NCBI GenBank assembly: GCA_050018415.1
Contig: JBEKAB010000021.1
Span: forward strand, 1-64,000
Direction of reading: 5' to 3'
Origin: UBA1161 sp002311745
Lineage (GTDB): Bacteria; Planctomycetota; Phycisphaerae; Tepidisphaerales; Tepidisphaeraceae
DNA: 64,000 nt
Shown here: positions 54,690-63,779 of the stretch, piece by piece
Layout: every line of letters begins with the position of its first letter
Position numbering within the stretch: position 1 is the stretch's first letter
Position numbers and translations under genes: made by a program
Notes under the pieces: model-generated
The model's database searches: none
What the model saw: only the letters and a program-made list of their open reading frames with translations
What the model was told of the DNA's origin: nothing

Positions 54690-55298
54690 ATGGCCGCCGA
54701 CGAAAAACCTTCGCATCCATCCTCGCCAGGGCATCCCCCCATTCTCGATTACTCCGTCCTGGGCGAGACGTCGTTGGTGGTGGTTCGCCACTTTAGTTCG
54801 GCCACGGAGGCCGAGCTGGCCGCCATAATGCTGCAAAACGAGGGCATCGGTGCCCAGGTCGCCGGTCAATTCATGCACACGGCATTCGGAGCATACGCGT
54901 ACGGACTGACCAGCACCGACGTGCTGGTGCCCAAGTCCCAAGCCCAGGAAGCCGGGGCAATTCTCGATGCCGTCGAAACCGGTCGCGCGGAGCGCGAAGC
55001 TGCTGCCCTGGTGGCACAGCACTGCCCGCGCTGCGGCCAGGCGGGCAGCACCGCATGTGATCGGCCAAGGCTGCGCCTGGGCCTGCTTAGTATGATCGTC
55101 GGCGCGGCCCTGTGTGCCATCCTGGTCGCTGCCCGGTCGTTCGGGGCGGATCATCCCGTCGGAATCATGCTCTCGCTGGCGCTGGTTGGAGCAGGCTTGC
55201 TGGTATCCGCCAGCGGCCAGTCACGCCGCACGTGCAGCCACTGCGGCAAAACGTTTTCGCCATCTCCGCCCGACGATGAGGAAGCATCGAAGGAATAA
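54690..55298 (+). CDS. DUF2007-like domain plus zinc ribbons, membrane protein
   Basis: 202 residues from ATG 54690. SLVVVRHFSSATEAELAAIMLQNEGIGAQV resembles the DUF2007 putative signal-transducing domain. A zinc-ribbon Cys pair (HCPRCGQAG) follows, then two membrane segments (LGLLSMIVGAALCAILVAA, IMLSLALVGAGLLVSA), then a second Cys pair (CSHCGKTF). The role is unknown; it may sense or bind a small ligand at the membrane. It ends three bases before the GH20 start. Confidence 0.7.
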   Translation: MAADEKPSHPSSPGHPPILDYSVLGETSLVVVRHFSSATEAELAAIMLQNEGIGAQVAGQFMHTAFGAYAYGLTSTDVLVPKSQAQEAGAILDAVETGRAEREAAALVAQHCPRCGQAGSTACDRPRLRLGLLSMIVGAALCAILVAARSFGADHPVGIMLSLALVGAGLLVSASGQSRRTCSHCGKTFSPSPPDDEEASKE

Positions 55299-55301
55299 TC
55301 G

Positions 55302-57002
55302 GTGCCATGGCATGATTCCATCGTCCTGCTGCCGATGCCGCGCCGATTGCAGCGGCGAACCGGCACGAGTGCGGCTGCGCCGCAGGTCGTCGTCGATCCG
55401 GCCATCGCCAAACCACAGGGGTACCGACTCTCGATCAGCTCCGACCGCGTCCAAATCATCGGCCACGACGCCCACGGCGTTTTTTACGGGCGGCAAACGC
55501 TGGCACAGCTTCGCCGGCAGTTCGGCGACACCTTGCCTTGCGTGGAGATCGAGGACTGGCCGGATTTTGCCGTCCGCGGCCTTCTGCTGGACATCAGCCG
55601 CGACAAGGTGCCGACGATGCACACGCTACTGGGCATCGTCGATTGGCTGGCGGAGCTGAAGGTCAATCAGCTTCAGCTCTACACCGAACACACCTTCGCC
55701 TACCGCGGCCACGAGGGGGTTTGGCGGGATGCCGACCCGATGACCGGCGAGCAAATCCGCCAGCTCGACGCGTACTGCCAAACGCGGTTCATCGACTTGG
55801 TCCCCAACCAAAACAGCCTGGGGCACATGCATCGCTGGCTCAGACACGCGCGCTATCTGCCTCTGGCCGAAGCGCCCGAGGGATCGGACAGGCCCGACGG
55901 CTCCCGCTGCGCCGGGCCGTTCAGCTTATGCCCGACCGATCCGCGAAGCCTGGATTTGCTGGCCGATTTGTACAGCCAGCTTTTGCCGAATTTTTCCAGC
56001 AAGCTGTTCAACGTCGGGTGTGATGAGACTTTCGACATTGGCCAAGGCCGCAGCCGGGATCAGTGCCAAGCCCGCGGCGTCGCGACGGTCTATCTCGATT
56101 TTCTCAAGAAAGTGCGCGAGCTGGCGTCGGCGCACGCTCGCCAGATGATGTTCTGGGCGGATGTGATTTTGCATCACGCCAAGCAGATCACGCAGATTCC
56201 GCCTGGCGCGATCGCTCTGAACTGGGGCTACGAAGCGGATCATCCATTTGATGCCGAGGCGGGCCTGTTGCGCCAGTCCGGTGTGCCGTTCTACGTCTGT
56301 CCCGGCACCAGCAGTTGGTGCAGCATCGCCGGCAGAACCGACAACATGCTGGCCAATCAGCGGATTGCGGCCGAGGCGGGCTTGAAACACGGGGCCCTGG
56401 GGCATCTCAACACGGACTGGGGGGACTTTGGGCATCTGCAGTATTGGCCGATGAGTTTTGCCGGCATTGCCGCAGGGGCGGCCATGAGTTGGTGCCTGCA
56501 AGCCAATCGCGATCTGCCCCTGGCCCAGGCGTTGGACGTGCAGGTGTTTTGCGACCAGGCCGCCGTCTCGGGGAAACTGGCCTGCGAGTTGGGAAACGTT
56601 TACCGCGCCGTCGGGCGGGCCGCGCCTAATCGCTCCGTTCTTTTCGACATTCTCGTGCCCAGCGCAGCGCGGAACGATCCGATGCAAGGCATCACTCGCG
56701 AAGGTTTGGATGCTGCCGAAGCGGCCATCGACAACGCCATCAAGCCATTGCGCCAATCTCAGATGCAGCGCGCTGATGCGGAATTGATCCGCGGCGAATT
56801 TGCCAACGCCGCGGCCATGCTCAAACACGCCTGCCGCAAGGGACGCTGGAAACTCGGCGCCAAAGACTCCACGGGCGACATGGCGGCCGAGCTGGAGCGA
56901 ATCATCCGCGTGCATCGCGATTGTTGGCTGGCGCGCAATCGCCCCGGCGGCCTGGAGCAAAGCGCGGCGCGTCTGGCGGATAACTTGGCGGAATATCGTT
57001 AA
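55302..57002 (+). CDS. Glycoside hydrolase family 20-like beta-hexosaminidase
   Basis: 566 residues; GTG start with AAGGA upstream. The N-terminal GH20b domain (IIGHDAHGVFYGRQTLAQL) leads into the catalytic barrel: FAVRGLLLDISRDKVPTM, LYTEHTFAYRGHE and FNVGCDETFDIG (Asp241, Glu242, the catalytic pair). No signal peptide is present, so it acts inside the cell on amino-sugar oligosaccharides. The C-terminal 130 residues are helical. gpsA starts 11 bp after it. Confidence 0.85.
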   Translation: MPWHDSIVLLPMPRRLQRRTGTSAAAPQVVVDPAIAKPQGYRLSISSDRVQIIGHDAHGVFYGRQTLAQLRRQFGDTLPCVEIEDWPDFAVRGLLLDISRDKVPTMHTLLGIVDWLAELKVNQLQLYTEHTFAYRGHEGVWRDADPMTGEQIRQLDAYCQTRFIDLVPNQNSLGHMHRWLRHARYLPLAEAPEGSDRPDGSRCAGPFSLCPTDPRSLDLLADLYSQLLPNFSSKLFNVGCDETFDIGQGRSRDQCQARGVATVYLDFLKKVRELASAHARQMMFWADVILHHAKQITQIPPGAIALNWGYEADHPFDAEAGLLRQSGVPFYVCPGTSSWCSIAGRTDNMLANQRIAAEAGLKHGALGHLNTDWGDFGHLQYWPMSFAGIAAGAAMSWCLQANRDLPLAQALDVQVFCDQAAVSGKLACELGNVYRAVGRAAPNRSVLFDILVPSAARNDPMQGITREGLDAAEAAIDNAIKPLRQSQMQRADAELIRGEFANAAAMLKHACRKGRWKLGAKDSTGDMAAELERIIRVHRDCWLARNRPGGLEQSAARLADNLAEYR

Positions 57003-57013
57003 GATACCACCCC

Positions 57014-58015
57014 ATGTCCGAGCGCGTGACCATCGTGGGCGACGGGGCGATGGCCACGGTCTGCTCGATCCTGCTCACCGCCGGCGGCCACCAGGTCACC
57101 CTGTGGAGTGCGTTTGAGGAGTCCATCGAACGGCTCATGCAGAACCGCGAAAACCAGCGGTTCCTCCCGGGCGTCAAACTGCCGCGCGGCGTGCGATTGA
57201 CCGCCGATGACGCGGATTGTTTTGCGGATTGCACGCTGATTTTGTCGGCGGTGCCGACGCAGTACATGCGCAGCGTCTGGAAGCGCCTGGCGCCGCACGC
57301 CCCGGTCGGCATCCCCATCGTTTCCGTGGCCAAGGGGATCGAAAACAACACGCTCTTGCGGCCCACGCAGATTATCCAGGACGTCGTGGGCAAACGGGCG
57401 TTGGCGGCGTTGTCCGGGCCCAACATCGCCGCGGAATTGGCGCGATATCTTCCGGCCACGGCCGTGGCGGCGTCGCAAGACGCGGACTTGGTTCAACGCG
57501 TCCAGTCGGCTTTTTCCACGCAGTGGTTTCGCGTCTACACCAACACGGATGTGATCGGCGTGGAGCTGGCCGGCGCCATCAAGAACATCATCGCCATCGC
57601 GGCCGGAATCCTGGACGGCCTGGCCGCCGGCAACAACGCCAAAGCCGCCCTAGTCACGCGCGGCTTGGTGGAGATCACCCGCCTGGGCGTGGCCATGGGA
57701 GCGCTGGAATCCACGTTTCACGGCCTGGCCGGCCTGGGCGACTTGGTCACTACCTGCGTCAGCCCCGAAGGCCGTAACCGAACCGTCGGCGAGCAGATCG
57801 GCAAAGGCAGAAAATTGCAGGACATTCTGGATGGCATGGACAGCGTCGCCGAGGGCGTGCCCACGACCAAATCCGTGCGCGAACTATCCCGGCGTTACCA
57901 GGTCGAGATGCCGATCACCGAGGCCGTGCACGCGGTCTTATTTGAGGGCAAGGATGCGATCGACGCCCTGACGGACCTGATGACCCGCCAAGCCAAGCCC
58001 GAGCGTCCGACATAG
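57014..58015 (+). CDS. gpsA: Glycerol-3-phosphate dehydrogenase [NAD(P)+]
   Basis: 333 residues. IVGDGAMATVCSILLTAGGH is the nucleotide-binding loop (G-x-G-x-x-A). VAKGIENN, LSGPNIAAELARYLPATAVAAS and ELAGAIKNIIAIAAGILDGL (catalytic Lys) complete the GpsA signature. It reduces dihydroxyacetone phosphate to glycerol-3-phosphate, the acceptor used by PlsY encoded at 21996. The protein is cytosolic. Confidence 0.95.
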   Translation: MSERVTIVGDGAMATVCSILLTAGGHQVTLWSAFEESIERLMQNRENQRFLPGVKLPRGVRLTADDADCFADCTLILSAVPTQYMRSVWKRLAPHAPVGIPIVSVAKGIENNTLLRPTQIIQDVVGKRALAALSGPNIAAELARYLPATAVAASQDADLVQRVQSAFSTQWFRVYTNTDVIGVELAGAIKNIIAIAAGILDGLAAGNNAKAALVTRGLVEITRLGVAMGALESTFHGLAGLGDLVTTCVSPEGRNRTVGEQIGKGRKLQDILDGMDSVAEGVPTTKSVRELSRRYQVEMPITEAVHAVLFEGKDAIDALTDLMTRQAKPERPT

Positions 58016-58119
58016 TGTGCCGGCCGTTTTGCCGATACAATCCTGTGGTTTAGCCGCGTCGCTTGCGACGCGCGTTGGCGCAACCTGCAACGCGTTGGCA
58101 CCGCGCGGCCGGAGAACCC

Positions 58120-58192
58120 GGGCGATTAACTCAGCGGCTAGAGTGCCACCCTTACAAGGTGGAAGTCAGGGGTTCGAATCCCTTATCGCCCA
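58120..58192 (+). tRNA. tRNA-Val (anticodon TAC)
   Basis: 73 nt. Acceptor stem GGGCGAT (58120-58126) pairs with ATCGCCC (58185-58191), discriminator A at 58192. Anticodon stem-loop CCACC-CTTACAA-GGTGG gives TAC. The T loop TTCGAAT is standard. No encoded CCA. Confidence 0.95.
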
Positions 58193-58212
58193 GTTGCCCC
58201 ATAGGGGCAACT
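58192..58212 (+). terminator. Hairpin immediately after tRNA-Val
   Basis: Perfect 9-bp stem AGTTGCCCC / GGGGCAACT with a three-base loop, starting at the tRNA discriminator base. No T tract follows. It could be a processing or termination signal. Confidence 0.6.
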
Positions 58213-58227
58213 AGAGGGGAGAGCAGT

Positions 58228-58330
58228 AGTAAGTAGAAAGTAGAGCAGGCAGAAAAAGACCCAGCAGTCGAACGGGCACTGCTTGTCGAAGCCCGCTCTC
58301 CCCGGTCTCCTCTCTACTTTCTACTTTCTC
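58228..58330. repeat. Inverted repeat upstream of asd
   Basis: AGTAGAAAGTAGAG (58232-58245) is perfectly repeated in inverse at 58312-58325, with looser pairing beyond. A similar AGTAGAAAGTAGAG-type unit recurs in many planctomycete genomes as an intergenic palindrome; here it lies in the asd leader. Confidence 0.65.
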
Positions 58331-58351
58331 GCATTTGTTTTGGAGCGAGGC

Positions 58352-59353
58352 ATGGCTGTCAACGTGGCCATCGTGGGCGCGACCGGGGCCGTGGGTCAGG
58401 AATTCCTGACCGTCCTGGCCCAGCTGCGGTTCCCCATCAAGAACCTGCTCCTCCTGGCCAGTGCGCGCAGCGCGGGCAGGAAGATCGAATTTGCCGGGAA
58501 TTCCTACACCGTCGAAGAGCTGACCAAGGGCAGCTTCAAGGGAATTCAGATCGCCTTTTTCTCCGCCGGCGGCGCCGTCAGCCGCGAGTTTGCGCCCGCG
58601 GCCGTGGAGGCCGGGGCGGTCGTCATCGACAACACTTCGGCGTTCCGCATGAAGGAGGGCGTGCCTCTGGTGGTGCCGGAGGTCAATCCCGAGCAGATCC
58701 ACAAGCACAACGGGCTGATCGCCAATCCCAATTGCAGCACGATCATCATGAACGTGCCGGTGTGGCCGTTGCACAAGGCCAACCGCGTGCGGCGCATGGT
58801 GGTCAGCACGTATCAGGCGGTCAGCGGCGCCGGCGCCGCGGGCCTGCGCGAGCTGGAGCAGCAGATCAAGGCGTACGCGGCCGGCGGCAAGATCGAGCGG
58901 GCCCTGTTTCCGCACCAGATCGTGCACAACCTGTTCAGCCACAACAGCAAGATCGCGCCCAACGGCTACAACGAGGAAGAGAACAAGATGGTCAACGAGA
59001 CGCGGAAGATTTTCGGCGATCCGCGACTCATGATCACCGCGACCTGCGTGCGCGTGCCGGTGCCGCGGGCGCACAGCGAGGCGATCAACCTGGAATTCGA
59101 GCGGCCGATGACGCCGCAGCAGGTGCGGGAAATACTGGCCCGTGCGCCGGGCGTGAGGATCGTGGATGATCCGGAGAAGAATTATTTCCCCATGCCGGTG
59201 GAGGCCAGCGGGCAGGACGACGTGCTGGTGGGTCGCATCCGCCAGGACATCAGCCGCGAGGATGGGCGGGGGATCGATCTGTTCGTCAGCGGCGACCAGG
59301 TTCGCAAGGGCGCGGCCACCAACGCCGTGCAAATCGCCCAGCGCCTGCTCTAG
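58352..59353 (+). CDS. asd: Aspartate-semialdehyde dehydrogenase
   Basis: 333 residues from ATG 58352 (GGAGCGAGG upstream). NVAIVGATGAVGQEFL is the NADP loop. LIANPNCSTI holds the catalytic Cys128. AVSGAGAAGLRELE and LFPHQIVHNLFSHN are substrate regions. It makes aspartate semialdehyde for Lys, Met, Thr and diaminopimelate synthesis. The stop codon TAG is the first three bases of an inverted-repeat element. Confidence 0.95.
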   Translation: MAVNVAIVGATGAVGQEFLTVLAQLRFPIKNLLLLASARSAGRKIEFAGNSYTVEELTKGSFKGIQIAFFSAGGAVSREFAPAAVEAGAVVIDNTSAFRMKEGVPLVVPEVNPEQIHKHNGLIANPNCSTIIMNVPVWPLHKANRVRRMVVSTYQAVSGAGAAGLRELEQQIKAYAAGGKIERALFPHQIVHNLFSHNSKIAPNGYNEEENKMVNETRKIFGDPRLMITATCVRVPVPRAHSEAINLEFERPMTPQQVREILARAPGVRIVDDPEKNYFPMPVEASGQDDVLVGRIRQDISREDGRGIDLFVSGDQVRKGAATNAVQIAQRLL

Positions 59354-59517
59354 CAGCCTGTGGCAAAAGTCGCGCGGTCGCTGCTTGCGTCCTTGGGCCG
59401 GGCTCGTCGTTGTCGAGACTCGCTCGTATTTGGGTCAATACTGCTTCGTCTCGACGCCTCGATCCCGGCCCAATGCCGCGGCGCATCGCCTCGCGGGACT
59501 TTTGCCACAGGCTGCTA
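59351..59517. mobile_element. MITE-like hairpin element with perfect 21-bp terminal inverted repeats
   Basis: TAGCAGCCTGTGGCAAAAGT... (59351-59371) is repeated exactly in inverse at 59497-59517. Inside, GGGCCGGG and GTCGAGAC/GTCTCGAC stretches also pair, so the full 167 bp can fold on itself. No coding capacity is visible. It begins exactly at the asd stop codon. Confidence 0.75.
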
Positions 59518-59572
59518 ACCCTCGCTTGCGGCCGGTTGGGCGGACCCTGATAATTCGGCAATGCAAGGCGCG

Positions 59573-60460
59573 ATGGTCAGCATCGTGATCGGCCAGAAAT
59601 ATCGCCAGTTGTGGGAGAAACATTGCAAGCCCAACTGGGAAGCCTACGCCGCCAAGCATGGGCTGGATCTGTTCGTTGTTCCTGATTTCATCGACCAGAG
59701 CGATTTTGGGCTGAGCCGCGCGCCGAATTGGCACAAGCTGCTGATCGGCCGCCTGCCGCAGCTTCGCGGCTACAGTCGCGTCCTGTGGCTGGATGCCGAC
59801 GTCATCATCAACGCCCAGGCGGCGCCCAACATTTTCGACGAAATTCCCTCGGGAAAAGTGGGGGCGGTGCGGCATTCCGCCTTTTTTGAAAATCCCGTGC
59901 TCGTGGATGCCTTCCATCGCGTCGAGGGGCCGTTTGCGTCGGTCGAGCAGTTCCGGCGCACGATCTACACCAACGCCGGCTTGCCCCCCATCGAGCCTTA
60001 CATCAACACGGGCGTTTTGGCCTTTTGCGACTTCGACCTTGCCCAGTTGGAAAAGATTTACCGCCACTACTCGCAGGAGTGGACATTTGCAGATCAGGTC
60101 CCGCTTTCCTTCGAGCTGGCAAAGGCGAAATTGATCTGGGAAGTGGATCCGCGCTTCAACGTGCAGTGGTACGCCCTGAAGTATTCGGTGTACGAGTTTG
60201 CCCATACGTTCTTGCCGGAATTGAAGCGCTTGTGCGTCGCGCAGGCCCTGCAATGCTGCTACTTTCTTCATTTCGCGGGAAACCAGCAGGACATGGAGTA
60301 TTACGATCCGGCGATCACCATCACGCGCCAGCAGGTGAACGTGGGCATGGAATCGCTGGAAAAACTGGCCCATCAGATGATTCGCTCGTTTCCGGAAAAC
60401 ATCCGCCAGTCCTTGTTGGCCGCACTGCTCGAGCAACCCCATAGGTCTTCCGGCGCATGA
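59573..60460 (+). CDS. Glycosyltransferase, family 8-like
   Basis: 295 residues from ATG 59573 (ATG 59561 is also in frame). VSIVIGQKYRQLWEKHCKPN starts a GT-A fold. RVLWLDADVIINAQAAPNIFDE carries the metal-binding D-x-D (LDADV). YINTGVLAF is a GT8-type block. The protein is cytosolic and probably adds a sugar to a surface glycan. The stop overlaps the next glycosyltransferase start (ATGA). Confidence 0.75.
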   Translation: MVSIVIGQKYRQLWEKHCKPNWEAYAAKHGLDLFVVPDFIDQSDFGLSRAPNWHKLLIGRLPQLRGYSRVLWLDADVIINAQAAPNIFDEIPSGKVGAVRHSAFFENPVLVDAFHRVEGPFASVEQFRRTIYTNAGLPPIEPYINTGVLAFCDFDLAQLEKIYRHYSQEWTFADQVPLSFELAKAKLIWEVDPRFNVQWYALKYSVYEFAHTFLPELKRLCVAQALQCCYFLHFAGNQQDMEYYDPAITITRQQVNVGMESLEKLAHQMIRSFPENIRQSLLAALLEQPHRSSGA

Positions 60461-61653
60461 AGATCGTCCACATCATCACCCGCCTGATCATCGGAGGAGC
60501 GCAGGAGAACACGCTGCTGTTATGCCAGGGGCAGCACCAGCGCGGGCATGAGGTGACGCTGATCACCGGGCCGGCGCTGGGACCGGAAGGATCCCTGATG
60601 GACCGGGCCCGCAGTGGCGGGTATCGCGTGATCGTCGTCGATGAGATGCGCCGCGCCGTCCTGCCGATCAAAGATTGGCTTGCCCTGCGGCGATTGACGG
60701 CCCTGCTCCAAGAGATTCAGCCGGACATCGTGCACACGCATTCCAGCAAGGCGGGCATCCTGGGCCGCCGGGCGGCCCGCCGCGCAGGTCTTGGTGCGGT
60801 CGTGCACACGATTCACGGCTTGGCCTTCACCGCATCGACCCATCCGCTTGTCAACTGGCTGTACGAAAGCCTGGAGCGGCGAGCCGCGCCGCTGACCAGC
60901 CGGATCGTTTGCGTGGCCGATGCCATGCGCGATCAGTCGCTGGCCGCGGGGATCGGCGCTGCGGAACAGTACGTCACCATCTACAGCGGCATGGAAACCG
61001 AGCCGTTTGTGAATCCCCCGGTGCCGCGCCAGCAAGTCCGCCGCGACCTGGGATTCTCAGATGAAGACATCGTGATCGGCACGATCGCGCGGCTCTTCGA
61101 TCTTAAAGGCCACGATGATCTGCTGGACGTCGCCGGGCATCTGTGCCGGCAATTTCCGACGATTCGTTTTCTGTGGGTGGGGGATGGAACCCTGCGGCGG
61201 CGGTTGGTGGATCGGATGCATCAGATGGGCTTGCGCAAGCATTTTGTATTGACCGGCATGGTTCCCCCGTCGCGCGTGCCGGAATTGACCGGTGCGATGG
61301 ACATTTTGGTGCATCCCTCGCGGCGTGAGGGTCTGGCCCGCGCCCTGCCGCAAGCCGCTCTGGCCGGCATTCCCTCCATCGCCTATGACGTCGACGGCAA
61401 CCGCGAAGCGGTGATCGACGGCAAGACCGGTTTGATCATCCCGCCGTTTGACAGCGGCCAGCTTGGCCATGCGATCTCGATGCTGGTGGAGAAGCCGGCT
61501 CTGCGCCAGCAGATGGGCCAAGCCGGCCGCGAATTCGCCCTGGGTCGGTTCGACGCCGCCGTGATGGTTGAAGCTCTGGAGCGGTTGTACCATGAGATTT
61601 TGGAGGCCCGCGGCCATGCTCTCGATTCTTGTGATAGGTCCGCATCCGGATGA
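60457..61653 (+). CDS. Glycosyltransferase family 4
   Basis: 398 residues. KIVHIITRLIIGGAQENTLL opens the GT-B fold. HTHSSKAGILGRRAARRAG, GTIARLFDLKGHDDLLDVAG and HPSRREGLARALPQAALAG (with the E-x7-E-like site) are GT4 motifs. It overlaps the GT8-like gene and the PIG-L gene, so the three are coupled. The pairing of GT4 with PIG-L deacetylase recalls GlcNAc-type intermediate synthesis, but this is not BshA-like at its N-terminus. Confidence 0.85.
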   Translation: MKIVHIITRLIIGGAQENTLLLCQGQHQRGHEVTLITGPALGPEGSLMDRARSGGYRVIVVDEMRRAVLPIKDWLALRRLTALLQEIQPDIVHTHSSKAGILGRRAARRAGLGAVVHTIHGLAFTASTHPLVNWLYESLERRAAPLTSRIVCVADAMRDQSLAAGIGAAEQYVTIYSGMETEPFVNPPVPRQQVRRDLGFSDEDIVIGTIARLFDLKGHDDLLDVAGHLCRQFPTIRFLWVGDGTLRRRLVDRMHQMGLRKHFVLTGMVPPSRVPELTGAMDILVHPSRREGLARALPQAALAGIPSIAYDVDGNREAVIDGKTGLIIPPFDSGQLGHAISMLVEKPALRQQMGQAGREFALGRFDAAVMVEALERLYHEILEARGHALDSCDRSASG

Positions 61654-62290
61654 CCAGGAACTGGGGATGGGGGGAACGATCGCGCGCCTGGTGAAGCAGG
61701 GGCACGTGGTGCATCTGGTGGACATGACCGATGGGGAGCCGACGCCGCGCGGGTCGCCGCAGAAGCGTGCGGCGGAGGCGGCGGAGGCGGCCAAAATCCT
61801 GGGCGTCCAGCGCACGCAACTGGGGCTGGTCAATCGGCAGGTGGTGCACGACATTCCCAGCCGGCACAAGTTGGCGGAGGTCATTCGGCGGCACAAGCCC
61901 AACGTGCTGTTCGTGCCGTATCCGGTTGACGCCCATCCCGATCACGTGGCGGTGACGCGCATCGCCCAAGATGCGCGCTTCGACGCCAAGCTGACGCACA
62001 CCTCCATCCCCGGCGAGCCCTGGCATCCCAAGCGGGTCATCTACTATTTCTGCACGCATTTGCGCATGTCGTTCCAACCCACGTTTTGCGTCGACATCAG
62101 CGATCAGATGGAGAAGAAGATGGCGGCGGTGCGGGCGTACCAGTCGCAGTTTAGCGGCGAGGGCGGCTTTGTGCCGGACATGGTCAAGACGCTCAACGGA
62201 TATTTTGGCGGGCGGATCGGCACGGCCTATGCCGAGCCGTTTTTCACCCACGAAGTGCTGGGCTTGGGCGGACTGGATCAGTTGATCTGA
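61616..62290 (+). CDS. PIG-L family deacetylase
   Basis: 224 residues from ATG 61616; the start lies inside the preceding GT4 gene by 38 bp. SILVIGPHPDDQELGMGGTI (His10, Asp12, Asp13) and DAHPDHVAV are the zinc-binding motifs. The enzymes remove acetyl from GlcNAc-type groups. A BshB-like role in bacillithiol synthesis is possible, but glycan deacetylation with the two adjacent glycosyltransferases fits as well. Confidence 0.88.
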   Translation: MLSILVIGPHPDDQELGMGGTIARLVKQGHVVHLVDMTDGEPTPRGSPQKRAAEAAEAAKILGVQRTQLGLVNRQVVHDIPSRHKLAEVIRRHKPNVLFVPYPVDAHPDHVAVTRIAQDARFDAKLTHTSIPGEPWHPKRVIYYFCTHLRMSFQPTFCVDISDQMEKKMAAVRAYQSQFSGEGGFVPDMVKTLNGYFGGRIGTAYAEPFFTHEVLGLGGLDQLI

Positions 62291-63035
62291 CGGTTACGCT
62301 GGCGGCCGCTTCGCAATTGGGCAGAACGATGGGGATCAGGTCGGCAATCCGGTGGATGCAGTAATTGGCCGGGCAGTGATTGTGGTGGTTGGTGGCGGTG
62401 CGCTTCAATGCGGTCTTCATGCCCAATCGGCCGGCGCCCAGGATGTCGTTCTTGATCACGTCACCGACGAACAGCGTCTCCTGCGGCCGGGCGCCGATGG
62501 CGGACAGCGCGGCGTTGAAAATCAGCGGGTGCGGCTTGCGGAATCCAATCTCGCTGGAATAGATCCGCACCGGCAGGTGCTCGATCAGACCCATGAGCTC
62601 CAGGTGCCGATCCAGGATCGCACCGGTGATGAAGGTGTTGGAGACGATGCCGAGCTTGATCCCCCGGCTGCGGAACAGTTGCAGGGTGGAGATCAGGTCC
62701 GGCTCGATGCTGCTGTAGGGGACGACCGGCTGATACCAGTGCCAGCCGACGTCGAGCATGAAGGCGTCTTCATCGGGCGCGCCGTAGCGGACGGCGTGTT
62801 TGCGCATGACCTGCATGGCGTTAAATTCACGGCCGCGAATTTTGGACCACAGTAGCGCGCGTCTGACCGACCAGACGTTCATACGGCGGAATCGGGCCTC
62901 GGAGGGAAGTTTGCAACCGGCCAATTGCAATTGTTTGTACGCTTCGCCGCAGCCCTGGCGTACCACGGCGTTGGTGTCCATGGGTTCAAAATTCAGCAGC
63001 GTGTCGCCCAGATCGAACAAGATGGCTCGGATCAT
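62244..63035 (-). CDS. HAD family hydrolase
   Basis: 263 residues from ATG 63035 with GGAAGGACC before it; the longer frame upstream is not protein-like. FDLGDTLLNF (motif I), GIVSNTFITGA (II), RKPHPLIFNAALSA (III, Lys) and FVGDVIKNDILGAGRLGM (IV) are in place. It is likely a small-molecule phosphatase. Its 3' end overlaps the PIG-L gene by 47 bp in antisense. Confidence 0.88.
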   Translation of the reverse strand: MIRAILFDLGDTLLNFEPMDTNAVVRQGCGEAYKQLQLAGCKLPSEARFRRMNVWSVRRALLWSKIRGREFNAMQVMRKHAVRYGAPDEDAFMLDVGWHWYQPVVPYSSIEPDLISTLQLFRSRGIKLGIVSNTFITGAILDRHLELMGLIEHLPVRIYSSEIGFRKPHPLIFNAALSAIGARPQETLFVGDVIKNDILGAGRLGMKTALKRTATNHHNHCPANYCIHRIADLIPIVLPNCEAAASVTVRSTDPVRPSPALRG

Positions 63036-63268
63036 GGTCCTTCCCGTGTCGCCTGGGCGCTTGAAATGGCGCAACCCGTTGGCCCAAAATGTTACCTTGG
63101 CCGCCGTCCCGCCGCAAAGGCGCAAAAGCACCCCAAGGCTGCCGCGGCCGGCGATTATATGAACAGGGACGGGAAAAACGCACGTCTTTGTCCCGCAAGT
63201 GACGGGGCCTTGGCGAATCGGGCGGGTTGGGGTACAGATATCGGACCTTCGGCAGAGCAGCGGATCGT

Positions 63269-63757
63269 ATGGCACTTCTGGTAATTTTGTCGCGGTGGCT
63301 GCATGTCGCGTCCGCCTGCGTCGCCGTCGGCGGGGTATTCTTCGCCCGCGTCGTGCTGCCCGTTGGGTTAGCTGCATTACCGATCGGCCAGCAATCCATC
63401 GCGCTTTTGCCCATCCGCCGCGTCTTCAAACGCGTGATCCACACGGCGATTGTGCTGCTGATCTTGAGCGGCGCGTTCAACACGTACGTGGCTTGGGACA
63501 AATACCGGCTTGATCCGGGTTTGCTTCAGATGCTGTGGGGTGTTCACGTGCTTTTAGCGCTGACGGCGTTTTCGATCGCCTTGTACGTCCTGGCCAGGGC
63601 CCATCCCACGGCTTCCGCTCGCAGGCTGCTGGGGGTGAATCTGGTGGTGCTCCTGGCGGCGGTGGCGGCGGCGTCGAGCCTGAAATGGGGACGGGACAAA
63701 ACGGTCGGTTCACATTCGCCGTCGCATCCCGCGGCCTCATCAGTCGCGGGGCCTTGA
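63269..63757 (+). CDS. CopD/DUF2269-like membrane protein
   Basis: 162 residues from ATG 63269. About four membrane segments, with LSRWLHVASACVAVGGVFFA and LLQMLWGVHVLLALTAFSIA. The His in the first helix fits the copper-resistance CopD or DUF2269 style. No export signal apart from the first helix. A related gene follows 22 bp later. Confidence 0.7.
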   Translation: MALLVILSRWLHVASACVAVGGVFFARVVLPVGLAALPIGQQSIALLPIRRVFKRVIHTAIVLLILSGAFNTYVAWDKYRLDPGLLQMLWGVHVLLALTAFSIALYVLARAHPTASARRLLGVNLVVLLAAVAAASSLKWGRDKTVGSHSPSHPAASSVAGP

Positions 63758-63779
63758 TTCCTTTTACCACGGACTGCTT

